This document shows positions 35,442 to 45,764 of a DNA stretch of 64,000 nucleotides, piece after piece. Location: positions 8,308,001-8,372,000 of the forward strand of contig OZ199840.1 of the NCBI GenBank assembly GCA_964304625.1, given 5' to 3'. The stretch comes from Kudoa neothunni (lineage: Eukaryota; Cnidaria). Each line of letters starts with the position of its first letter. Position 1 is the first letter of the stretch. The translations under genes were made by a program, and so were the position numbers. The notes below the pieces were generated by a model that had not been told where the DNA came from, searched no databases, and was given only the letters and a program-made list of their open reading frames with translations.

Positions 35442-36293
35442 GAGATTGCAAGAGAGTTCTTCATCAGCATTTGACGCATCTTCCCGCGGAGCGTCTTTTT
35501 TGCTCATATCATCAGATCCATCCAGAGTATCTTGCTCTTGATTTGTAGCCACCTGGGGTGCAAGCTCATCTGCTTGCGTACAAAATTTGGACGCCACAGC
35601 ACCATTGGATGACTCAGAAATCGCCAAATTTTCTTCGCCATTATCGGTCAAGCGCTGCTCGCGCGTGCTGTCGTCCGTCAAAATGCCAAAATCAGCAATT
35701 TTTGGCATATTCGCTTCCTCATTAGAATTTTTGAGATCGTCATTGTCGATAACTAATGAGGGGCCATCTACTCTCCTCAAAGGCGCAGAATTTTCTTCAA
35801 CCGTCACCGCGAGCTCACCATCAACTGATTCTGACGAATTCTTTGAAGATGGCTCTACGACAACAACATCATTAGAATCAACATTACCTCGATTAGCAGT
35901 AGGAACAAGCTCAGAAACATCAAGCGTCAGATCTGGCAGAACGAGCACTTTGTCGCCATTGATGAGTTCGCTTGGAAGTTCGCCTAGGCGAACTTCCTCA
36001 CGCACTCCATGGCAGAACTTACAAAGTACCACTTGAAGCGATGTTTCAGCGGTTTTCAGCTTCGTTCGAAGCTTCTTCAATGAGGACTTCTCATCACTCG
36101 TCAACGGCTCATGGCGTCCAAGTAGCGATGAGATCTCACTATCAGCACTCTGTTTTCGCAAACGAATGCGTTCATATTCTCCAGCTAACTTCACTAACGT
36201 TGGCAAGCGATGTCCTTTACCTCGACCATTAGTATAGGCCAGAAAATACAACGACATAATGTCGCGTGGTGGGGTTTCACAACTTCCACTCAT
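35442..36293 (-). CDS. LINE ORF, N-terminal part (codons 1-284)
   Basis: Starts at ATG 36293 (MSGSCETPPRDIMSLYFLAY), 92 bp after the tRNA-Phe; the start is supported by its position and by similarity of the following residues to the older copy at 28845-29194. The N-terminal hundred residues are basic and helical (KGHRLPTLVKLAGEYERIRL, and an RTKLKTAETSLQVV helix), with a CKFC pair near residue 90. I see no C2H2 fingers or Myb motif as in R2. The remainder is acidic and low complexity (VVVVEPSSKNSSESVDGE). It ends at the LTR-element insertion and continues in the same frame at 32775. All 284 codons are open. Confidence 0.75.
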
Positions 36294-36377
36294 CGCACAA
36301 TCTTCTAACTAGCGTCGTTAGATTCAGCAGATAAAATTAGATAAAACTATCCGCAAAAAGTTTATCCAAACTCCCTC

Positions 36378-36382
36378 AAAAA
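36378..36382 (-). terminator. T5 Pol III terminator within the LINE leader
   Basis: Five T residues on the minus strand lie three bases after the tRNA-Phe discriminator, inside the LINE 5' leader. The older copy has T runs in the matching place (29190-29194 and 29183-29187). A Pol III stop here would keep the tRNA gene working despite the insertion. Confidence 0.55.
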
Positions 36383-36385
36383 CAA

Positions 36386-36458
36386 TGTCGAAACCCGGGA
36401 TCGAACCAGGGACCTTTAGATCTTCAGTCTAACGCTCTCCCATCTGAGCTATTTCGAC
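36386..36458 (-). tRNA. tRNA-Phe (GAA)
   Basis: The minus strand gives a complete 73-nt cloverleaf without intron. The acceptor stem is GTCGAAA paired with TTTCGAC, then discriminator A. The D arm contains TAGCTCAGATGGGAGAGC (box A). The anticodon arm is TTAGA-CTGAAGA-TCTAA with anticodon GAA. The variable region is AGGTC and the T arm holds GGTTCGATCCC (box B). All stems pair, so it looks functional. The LINE leader begins right after it and supplies a run of five T on the tRNA strand (36378-36382) that can act as a Pol III terminator. Confidence 0.95.
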
Positions 36459-36812
36459 CTCCGACTGTTGGGGTTGGAATGATTATCTAAAATATAATGA
36501 AAGATTGTTGGATATTTCAGTGTAGAAGTTTTGTTTATTATACAAGGTTGTATTTTAAAATGTTTTTTATATAATCGCTTTTATTATACCGGTGTTAATA
36601 ATATTGATATAACGTTTCTTAACATTAGAAGGCACTTGTTATTAATTTAATGTGGCGCTGTAGAAAAACACTCTGTTTATAATGATACCAGATAAATGCC
36701 GCTTAGAGGGATAATCTATTGTTTATTATACTGCATATGTTATTTAACATAAGCAATCCCGTCACACACTAGAAAAAATTAGCATAAAGCACAACGTACC
36801 TTTTTTCCGCTA

Positions 36813-37551
36813 CTAAATTAATGAAATAAAATAACCAAAAATTTCATTATTTTGTGCAATTACTTCGTAAAATAGATTATCTTTTATGGTCCTCACACCG
36901 AAATTGGGAACAATAATCACATAATAATAGACTCTTTCAACAAAATTTTGGCGCAAATTGCAACCAACAATTTGTGCGTTAATGATTTTATTAATTAGTT
37001 CTGAATTCAAATTTGTTTCTTCGAAATCAATATCTGCTTTTATTAGCTCTATACATGGGATCTGAAAATATTCCTTTCTTAGTCTGCTTCTTGTATCATA
37101 ACCTTAGTTCGGATTGTTTTTGACAATAAAACAATAATAAGTTCCAAGCAGTTATATTTACTAGATTATACAATATTGTCGTAAGACATTCTTTATTTAT
37201 TATTTTCATCAAGTGATATTTTACATGCTGGTTTAAAATGGCTACACCTCCCCTTGTTGAGTTGTGGTATTCGATTACTATCGGTTTTCTTGATTTTTCG
37301 TCGAATTTGCAAGTATTTAGTAGAAAACTGAGTAAAACTCGAGATTTATGCTTATATGCATTAAACCTGGAAAATGTAACCTTGTTTTGAAACCAGAAAA
37401 AACGTATGCTCACAGTACCTTTCGAATATTGAAGTTTTTTGTAACTAAATTCTTTCGTTTTTTCTTAGAGTCCCGAAAACAGTCTGTTGTGTCCAAATTT
37501 AGAAAGCGGTTAGCAAAAGAAAACACGATGACACAAAATACAACAAAATAA
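36813..37551 (-). pseudogene. piggyBac-type transposase fragment
   Basis: The minus-strand frame at 37413-37096 contains KSRKPIVIEYHNSTRGGVAI, then LNQHVKYH. This corresponds to the KPEIILxYNxTKGGVDxLDQ block of piggyBac transposases, followed by TILYNLVNITAWNLLLFY, the helix after it. Upstream, to about 37551, weak similarity continues, and a further frame at 37010-36813 may be the next segment. The N-terminal catalytic domain is absent and I saw no TTAA ends, so this is a dead fragment. It differs in sequence from the piggyBac-like remnant at 2741-3806. Confidence 0.6.
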
Positions 37552-37679
37552 AGAGAACTAGCAGCTAATTTGGAGTTTATATAAGATGAATCATTATTAG
37601 CGGCAGTCGCATTGTGGAGGAATCATCGGGAAGGGAACGACATTAGGTGTGTGTGTATGTGGAAGACAGGGAGACAGAT

Positions 37680-37857
37680 ATGGATGATTTTCCTTTACCA
37701 TTTCGTAGATGCGTGCATAATACAATTGGGATAATTATACAGAGGATGATTGGTCTTGATTTTGATGGCATAGATTACTTACAGTGGATTCTTCCAAGAA
37801 TTTGTCATAGCTGGGAACAGATTATGTACATAACACAGTCATTCTTCGTTCAAGCAG
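37680..37857 (+). CDS. Possible first exon of an unrecognised gene before the assembly gap
   Basis: The frame opens at ATG 37680 (MDDFPLPFRRCVHNTIGIII) and runs to a strong donor (GCAG|GTATGT) at 37857. Residues QRMIGLDFDGIDYLQWILPR and HSWEQIMYITQSFFVQA look like folded protein. No family was recognised. The next exon would lie in or near the N run 600 bp downstream. It could also be a chance frame. Confidence 0.3.
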
Positions 37858-38456
37858 GTATGTAGCCAATAATGATGTAATGAAAAAGCTATTCATTGTG
37901 ATATAACGCCCTGACTTGGGGAGGAACATTGACTAGTACGTAACAACATTTTCACTTTGATTTGATCCTTACTGTTTATTTTCTTTCCAGTAATATATCA
38001 TTCCATTATAAAAACTCTCTCAATTAAGTTATAGTTATTTATAATTTTGATTGAATTTCTCAAATAATAATCTCACAGGCGAGATTTTGTCTATTTTATT
38101 CCTACTAGATCTTATATCAAATATTAAACATGAGGTGCTTTGTTTATAGTTATTGGGTGGAATGAGTTTTTACCACTTTTTTTCATAATGTAATCTCCAA
38201 AATCCTTGTTTTTACATTTTAAGAGACTCATCGAGATAACGGTATCCTAAATTTTTTTTAGTTTAGTCAAGATGATTTCTTTTAATATTCATAATGTCTT
38301 ACAATAAAATCGTCCGACGAAATTACTAAGCTTCTCAAGAATTTTATTGTCAACAAATTCTATCGGTGTATTATTTGAAGAATTAATGATTCTAATATAT
38401 TTCAAAGTTTACGCTGGTAACTTTAAATATATTTTCACCACAGAGTCTTATTTTTC

Positions 38457-38656
38457 NNNNNNNNNNNNNNNNNNNNNNNNNNNNNNNNNNNNNNNNNNNN
38501 NNNNNNNNNNNNNNNNNNNNNNNNNNNNNNNNNNNNNNNNNNNNNNNNNNNNNNNNNNNNNNNNNNNNNNNNNNNNNNNNNNNNNNNNNNNNNNNNNNNN
38601 NNNNNNNNNNNNNNNNNNNNNNNNNNNNNNNNNNNNNNNNNNNNNNNNNNNNNNNN
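38457..38656. other. Assembly gap, 200 N
   Basis: A run of exactly 200 N, probably a scaffold placeholder whose true length is unknown. Frames crossing it are meaningless. Confidence 0.98.
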
Positions 38657-39766
38657 CCATAGAATAATATTATAATTGTTAGAGAATAGATAAAAAATTA
38701 AAAAATATTTCAATATTTTTAGTAAACTAAATTTTTTAATATTCATATACAAGTCAGTTATTTTCAGGGTGATTTAAATGTTTAGAGCTTTTATTAATTT
38801 AATGGACAATATTTTTTAGCGTTAATAGAAAAAACCCAAAAATTCCTATCCTTGTCAACAATCAGTTCCAACCAGAAATCTATTTATCATTGTAAATAAC
38901 TCTTGAAATAACTAGTATCGAATGGCTTGTAGCTATTCGTAATTACACTAATATATATTTTTTAGTTTCATAAATGGAATAATTTGTAAAAGTTCTCCAG
39001 ATTCTGTAAATACTAATTTTTATAATACATCAACTAATTTTTATTATTCATTTTTCGCAGAAAAAATTATTTTTAATTTTACATAGACGAGTCAGTGAAG
39101 TTAATAGGACGTAGCATGTACATATATCTTGACTCATAATTAATAGTTTCGTATCAGGAATTACATCATTAATAGATTTTTTAAGACAAACAGTGTGTAC
39201 AAGCTTTTAAGAAAGTTTACAATCACCATTTTTGATTCCATAAAACAAAAAAAATTTTTTTAATTTTAAAAAATATTTATTCCGTAACTTAAGAAAGCTA
39301 TGATCAATAGGATTAATTATCGGAACCAAATAAATTTTTACATTAATCAAACTCAATTGTACCTGATTAAATAATTATGTTATTCAAAATATCCCTTGTT
39401 TTATTTATTTAATTTCAAATTAATAGCTTTTTGTATGTTCAACCAACTCTAAATCATTCTAGGTTCCGTAACATTTCTACAATGCAATTTTAAACATTAT
39501 TATGTTATATAAACAAAATTTCTCAGATATATCATTTTGTATATAATTATTACTACTTAAACTAAATATTTAATTTAATAAGGAAAAATTAAAATTAAAT
39601 TATATGCATAATATATTAGCTAATTTACTCAATGGATAAAGTCAATTGATAATCAAGAATTTAATAATTCTTCGGTAGGCATTCGTTGGTTAAGAATGTA
39701 CCGTATTCGTATATTAGTTCGATATTTTAATATTCATATCATCCTCAGCTGTGTTAAACGTCATTA

Positions 39767-42667
39767 ATGTCGCTTGTTTTTCATATTATTTTCACGTTAA
39801 GTAGTTTTGAATTTTTTTTGTGGTTTCATATTTTTTTAGTTTTAATCAACAATACTATTTCCAAAGGACAAGTTCCTACCACTCCAACGGAAATAATGAA
39901 TTATCAGATTGTTAAAGATACCAATGATAATCTACTCAAACTCCAACTTGTTTTAAGTGAAAATACTTATACTGCCACTGATAAGATGTGTCGCATCATG
40001 AAGTCTACTGAAGCCACTCCTGCTGCTTTTGATGAAATAACTACATGTCCTAATAATGTTAGCACGGATGATCCAAAAAATAAATGTGTTAGAGCTTGTG
40101 CTGGAAACGATATAATGTTGGATTTTAATCAGATTTCTCCAAGGACTTCGTACATTTACATATATTCTGGGACCAAGGTAGAAGCCGAAAAACAAGCGAA
40201 CCAATTAAAAGGAGGAAAAATATTTGGCTTCACAACACGTAGCTTATTGTTAATGAGACGAATAACAACATAAACTTTAGCATTGCTCGTTAATCCACAG
40301 TTTGCTATTTCCAAAGACAGCTCAAAAAAGCTTAAATTATGTGCTAAAACATTCTCTTCAGTAAATTGCCCTATTTATTACAAAGATATGAAGTACGCAG
40401 AAGGCACGAAAACGGAAAATTGTGACACTGGAAATCAAGCGAATGTCGTTGACTTTGATCGCCTTATTCCTCATTATGAAGTTAGATGCGAAAAATATCC
40501 AAGCTTTTTTTACACCATGCCTAATGAGTATATGAAAGGCAATATTGAAATTTACAAACCCCAATTTTATGTCACAACAAATTCTGCAGGTTCAAAAAAA
40601 ATCACTTTAAAATTTACTAATAATCCATCGCATGAGATTTGTGTGTTTCGTATTAAAGATGCTACAACAACTGGTTCCAATGCCGCATATGAGTCAAATT
40701 GTGGGAACGAAAATGGTGATTGTTACGCCCCTTGCGCAAATGTTACATTGACAGTTACAACAGAAAAATCAGTTTACAGTGTCGTAATCCAAACAAGACA
40801 TCACAGTTTAACGATAAACGCTCAAAAAAATTATGATGGGTATACCCAAAATAAATACGGTAATAACCGACGAAAAAATATGTCTAAGTATGATGAACTA
40901 TTTTAGCCATTACTGAGCCAGCAGAGGGATTATTATCAGGGTTTACTGATGTTGGTGTCACGTTTGATTCAGCACTCTTCAAATCTTCAGATAGTGTAAC
41001 TTGTACTCTTGCTCATTATTCTGCCGACTCACTTGAACCATCTATACAAACTACTACTTGTGCCGAGGGTAGTAGACAAAATGGTGTTTCTGATAATAGG
41101 TGCAAAACGGAACCCTCTAAACTAGCTGTAATCGGACTTTCTGCTGAGAGGGCGTATATTTTTGAAATGTCTTCAACAGGAATTACCGATCCAAGTGGCT
41201 TTAAGGAAAAAATATTTTATAGAACAAGTAAATATATTTAATGTTACAGAAAATATTAATATTTATTAAGAAAACGGCAGTGGAAAAACTTATTTAGCTG
41301 CGGCTCCAACAACTACAGCATCTGATGCTTCCTTGAAAGCTGTTGACGGTGCGGTAGCAGCCAATAATGAAGAGCCAACATGTGAGTATCATGTTAGTGG
41401 GGCCGGAAAGAATAATTTCTATCCTGCATCATGCGAGGATAGCAATCCCTGTAGGGGCTGGTGTAAGGATACCAAAAATATCGTCGGTCTGGAACCAGGT
41501 GTTCAATATGATATCAAGGTAATCGCCCATAGAGACTATGCAGAACACATTTATAGGAGAGTTGAAACGAGTAAATCAATATTATTTTATCTTATTAATA
41601 CTAAATTTCGTTAGAATTGGATACATTATCAATTACCCATAGGTTCAATATGGAAGGATTCGAGCTGAATGCCAAACTCTCGACAAAGATTCCAGCCTTG
41701 TGTGAATATGATGTAAAAATTAAAAAGGGTAACGATTATGAGTCGGTATTTGTGTGCCCTGCCCCTGTCCCGACTAATCCAACTACCTCCTCAACATCCA
41801 ATCCTTCCTCAGAAGTTTCACCACCTCAAAATTCTCAAATTAAATCGAGGTTAGAGATACCAAAAATAGCTAGAGCAGGTGGCGCAGCAACGGCAAATAC
41901 TGATCAAACTAATGCTACCACTTCAAAGACATGCCAAAATATGCCATCATGCAAATCTATTGTATTCAACACCGACTACGATCCAAACCATGAATATAGA
42001 GTTTTGGTGACCGCCAGAGGAAAATCTACACAACAAACAATTGATATCCCTTCAAGTAAAAATTTTAATTTCAAATTTATCTGTATTAATCAATGATTAG
42101 ATAAGCCTAAGGAAAACCCAACAGATACAAACAAAGTACTAGACGTTTCAATAACACGAGATGGAACCACATTCACAGTGGAAACACACCATTCGACAAA
42201 AGTGAACGAACAGTCAAAATGTAAATGGGAATTGAAAAATACAAGTGCGAAATCACAATTAATTGTGAGATCATGTATAAGGCGGAATTCTGGATGTACC
42301 GAGTTTCCAAAATGTGCAAGTTTTACCATTGATAACTTGCCAGAATCAAACAATTATCATTTAATCGTATATTTGGCGACTGATGAGTCATATTACGGAA
42401 CTGCTGCAATAAATCAAGGTATCAATAAATTAAAGACTACTTATTTAACATTTGCTTTAGGTGAAAAAAGTAGTGCAAAGTAAGTTGAATACTACATAAA
42501 TATATATAAGAATAAAAAATTATTTAGGTCGAACATGAAAATGATGTATTAATTTTTGTTATTATGTTATTTAATATATAAATAGAATTGTCGTATCAGC
42601 GGTTGCCGGAGTGGTACTTTTGATAGGAGTGATCGCATTCTTTGTCGGAAACAAGAACAAGGACTAA
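39767..42667 (+). CDS. Type I membrane protein with about seven tandem cysteine-bearing repeats
   Basis: No family recognised. The first exon begins MSLVFHIIFTLSS with a long hydrophobic signal segment (about 30 residues). The last exon (about 42586-42667) encodes one membrane helix, IVVSAVAGVVLLIGVIAFFV, and the short tail GNKNKD. Between them, exons of 250-600 bp carry repeats of about 90-130 residues. Each has a C-(E/K/R/V)-(Y/F/L)-like cysteine early, two to four cysteines in the middle (such as SCEDSNPCRGWC, SNCGNENGDCYAPC, SGCTEFPKC), and then a closing strand of the type GLEPGVQYDIKVIAH, NLPESNNYHLIVYLA or RTSYIYIYSG. This L-x-P-x3-Y-x-(V/I) close resembles the fibronectin type III F-G region, so a divergent FN3-like beta-sandwich is likely. 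Phase-compatible 40-70 nt introns separate most repeats. It is probably a surface protein; adhesion or host interaction is inference. Confidence 0.6.
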
Positions 42668-43645
42668 CCTATACATCATCTCTAATTATTTATATCCTTA
42701 TTTTTTAGTTTATTCATTTAATCATTTTATTTTCAATAAAACAATATATTTACTAATATAACCCACTAATGATATTACTCTTCTAAACATAAACTATTTT
42801 TATTTTTTTCGTGAAACTACCTATTTTCGTGGATATAATTTAATTTTGTTTGGGTTAAATATACCTGATAATTTATGTTTTATTTTAAGCACAATAAATC
42901 TTAATTTAAAATAATCAATACTCCCAATTACATCCGATCCGAACTTAATTACTTCATAATAAATATAGTTTTTTAATTCACAAAAAATACAAATATAATA
43001 ATCTAAATTAAATTTGATTCCAGTTTTCTCATAATTATTTAATATTATCATTGGTGTATTCTCAAAAGTCTGAATTCCAATTTTTTAATATTCACAAATC
43101 GTCGCCGTGCATTAGTAACTCAGTAATCAGACTTTGTTTAGATAAAGTAACATTAAATGCTATAAAAAATTAGCTCGTTTTAAGAAAAATAAATCAAAAC
43201 AAGGTTTCTGCTTAAAGCTGACAACATCCATTTTTATAAATCACAGTCAGTTATCAATGTTGATTAACGTTTCCTTGATCTCAAAAAGTTATGAAATATC
43301 AAGACTTTCCTCTAATAAATATAAAATTCAGTTAAAATTGCATAAATTTTAAATTTGTTTATGCACTCATATTTAAACTTAAAATCTATTATCCCATCCA
43401 TGTGTATACAAATAATATATTTCACGTCAATAGGGAAATAAATTTCATTTATAAAATCATGGACTTAGTTATTTAAACATAAACTCAATTATTAAACTAA
43501 TGAACAAGAAATAAAACCAAAAAATTAATAATATAACATTTTTTTCTGATTTTCGCTACAAATTTTAGTATATTAGTGATAATTTTTTTTAATTTGTCAA
43601 GCTCGTTCAAAAAATAAATCACAATAAAATTGGTCCACCCGTAGA
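42668..43645. other. Intergenic, no gene recognised
   Basis: AT-rich spacer between two plus-strand genes. It holds the polyadenylation region of the membrane protein (AATAAA at about 42735) and presumably the promoter of the ZNHIT2-like gene. No other feature seen. Confidence 0.5.
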
Positions 43646-43726
43646 ATGCGCACGCAGATGCTTAATTACACAGATCAATCTAATAGAGTGTTCCCGCTCA
43701 GTTGTAACTATTATTTATCGCTAACT

Positions 43727-45153
43727 ATGCCTAAAAAATGTGAAATATGCCATCAGGTGAAAGATGACAATTTGTACCAATGCCCAAGATGCGAAATTCA
43801 TTATTGTAGTTTAAAATGCTATAGGAATTCTGTACATTCGAGTTGTGAGAGTAATTTCAGGATAGCTTCGCTGTCAGAAATTATAAATATCAGTGATAAT
43901 TCCACAAATCTTGATGAATGTGAAAAAGTTATGTCTGAAATAAGAGCCCACTCTCTGATCAACAATGAAAATAAAACCGACAGCGAACCGGAAGCCAAAA
44001 CTCAATACAATGACAAAATTGAGTGTGATAGTGATAAAATGTTTAATGCAGATTTTGGACAAATGAAAGATTATTATGATAAATTATCTTCAGAGAAAAA
44101 GACAAAATTTATCCACTACCTAAATTCCATGATTAATCCCAGTAGTTTGGACGACAATAAGGCAGCTGTGCTTGTAGCTCAACCCTGGTGGATAATAATA
44201 TTTCATATTAGGTATAATGACTCCATCTTATATTTATTTGCATTGCATTAATTAAAAATGATTTTAGTTCTAATAAACCCGTTGAATTGGTCGAAGAGAC
44301 TGTCGCTGAAGTCGACGAAGGGACTTCATTTGTTATTAATGAGATAATGCCTCATTTACATCCAAAATTGAATGAACTATCTTTGGAAAAAATGAACATA
44401 AGAGCTTTTCAAAATTATAACAACATAATAGCATTGATTGTTCATCGTCTTATGCTTGTTTATGTGGCCTCTATTCGCATTTATGGAAACCGTAATCAAT
44501 GTGCTTCCGATACTAGTCATGTAGCCATGAATCAAACACTTGCTAACACATTATTATCATTGGTGAGCCCATTGGTATTGAACGAATCGGAGAAATTCCA
44601 AAAATTTTATTCGAGTTATGAGCAGCTACTTGAAAACTTTGAAATCGATTGTTTAAGCTATTTCAAAAATGACTGGAATTATGCTTTGTTTGAAATGAGT
44701 GAACAATTTTTTATTCAAATCTACACAGATTATATTCTGATACTGAACGAAAACTACACCGAAACTGAATGTCCAACTACCGCCGCCGATGTCAACTCAC
44801 CATCATTACATATTTCATTTTTATACTTGGCTCTATCGGATGTGTATGACATTTTCAAAAAGTTGAACAATGCTACTCAGCCCCAATCCAAATTTGTTAA
44901 TATAATGAAGAAATTATCATTCTACCTAGCCTGGTGTAAACATTACTCAAATTGCGATGGTTTTAGAGGTGTGTTAAATTTTCTGCAATATCGAGCAGAA
45001 TACCACAAACAAATTGTACACACCAACAATCAATCTGTTATCCCCAATGAACAATTAAATAGAATGAGAGATGCTGTAAGGAACAAAAGCAACCCCAAAA
45101 AACAACTAACGGCCCCATTGGATTTAGAATATTTAGAACATTTACAAAATTAG
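43727..45153 (+). CDS. ZNHIT2: ZNHIT2-like zinc finger HIT protein
   Basis: ZNHIT2 is an adaptor between the R2TP/HSP90 co-chaperone and U5 snRNP assembly. Two exons, 43727-44211 and 44268-45153, with a 56-nt GT-AG intron, encode 456 residues (human about 403). The start MPKKCEICHQV is preferred over an in-frame ATG 81 bp upstream because the HIT finger begins there in the family. The finger reads CEICHQ..LYQCPRCEIHYCSLKCY..SVHSSC. After an acidic linker comes the family's PWW motif just before the splice site. The C-terminal half is helical; FQNYNNIIALIVHRLMLVYV matches LPNVLFAYAHTLALYHG of the human protein, and KLSFYLAWCKHY matches KKCQFLLAWTNE. It ends LEYLEHLQN, TAG at 45151-45153. Confidence 0.85.
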
Positions 45154-45343
45154 CATTTTATTATATTGTATTTTTTATTGTTTGATAAAATAGTTTTTTG
45201 TTATTTTATAAAAAAATTGATAACATTTATAAAATATTATTTCTACATATGAAAAAGTTGTTTCTATTATACAGATTATCAGGTTATAGCCAGGCATCTT
45301 ATTTTTTTAGGAGTTCCTTCGTAATTGTGGCGTTTTGTTGAAC

Positions 45344-45764
45344 CTATAAAAAACATAACAAAACAACAACCAAAATTAAACCCACTAATGACAACCACTC
45401 TTCATTTCCATTTAAAAACTCTATTTGATCAATTATTTGCATTTGATTTATCTCGTCTAAAGAGGGTAAATTTTTAATTTCCTCCAAACTACATAATTCA
45501 TCAACGTAACAGTCGGTTTTCCTAATAATCCAATGTTGAAAATATATTAATTTGTTTGTTGGACTACTTGAAGTATTTATTGCATTTATCAACGTCAATT
45601 TTGATTTTGGATAGAATTTCATTTGACGTAATTTTCGATCTGCCCACACCACTTAAATCCTCCAAACGGTCACAAATCGTATTCTGCATTAACTCGTGGA
45701 GATCTTTCATAGAATCCGATATTGTGTCCAATAATTGTTCGACTCTGTCATTATTTAGGGCCAT
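45344..45764 (-). CDS. Small helical protein, unrecognised
   Basis: Two exons, 45764-45568 and 45521-45344, joined over a 46-nt GT-AG intron, start MALNNDRVEQLLDTISDSMK. The product of about 124 residues is mostly helix with acidic heptads (SLEEIKNLPSLDEINQ). As read, it ends in a hydrophobic stretch LVGLILVVVLLCFL, which would make it tail-anchored. But that stretch is also a perfect 42-nt GT...TTTTTATAG intron. Spliced out, the end becomes LSLVQQNATITKELLKK, a soluble protein ending near 45313. I favour the spliced form because T-rich introns mimic membrane segments. Small Mediator, BLOC or dynactin subunits look similar, but none could be assigned. Confidence 0.5.

Larger units (their letters stand above)
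29231..36385 (-). mobile_element. R2-type (restriction-like endonuclease) non-LTR retrotransposon in a tRNA-Phe gene
   Basis: The element runs right to left. Its 5' end is at 36385, next to the complete tRNA-Phe, and its 3' end at 29231, next to the 36-bp duplicate of the tRNA 3' half. Without the inserted LTR element it is about 4.49 kb: a 92-bp leader, one open reading frame of 1,446 residues and a 56-bp 3' tail with no poly(A). A young LTR element (32776-35436, plus its 5-bp duplication) interrupts the reading frame; flanking parts remain in frame with each other. A single ORF with a C-terminal CCHC knuckle and PD-(D/E)xK-type endonuclease places it with the R2/R4/NeSL/Hero group rather than with APE-type LINEs. 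Confidence 0.85.

Noticed and set aside
35587-36232. Plus-strand frames (149 and 86 residues)
   Set aside because: Shadows of the acidic, low-complexity N-terminal part of the LINE ORF.
38347-38752. Open frames spanning the N run
   Set aside because: They consist mainly of undetermined residues and are artefacts of the gap.
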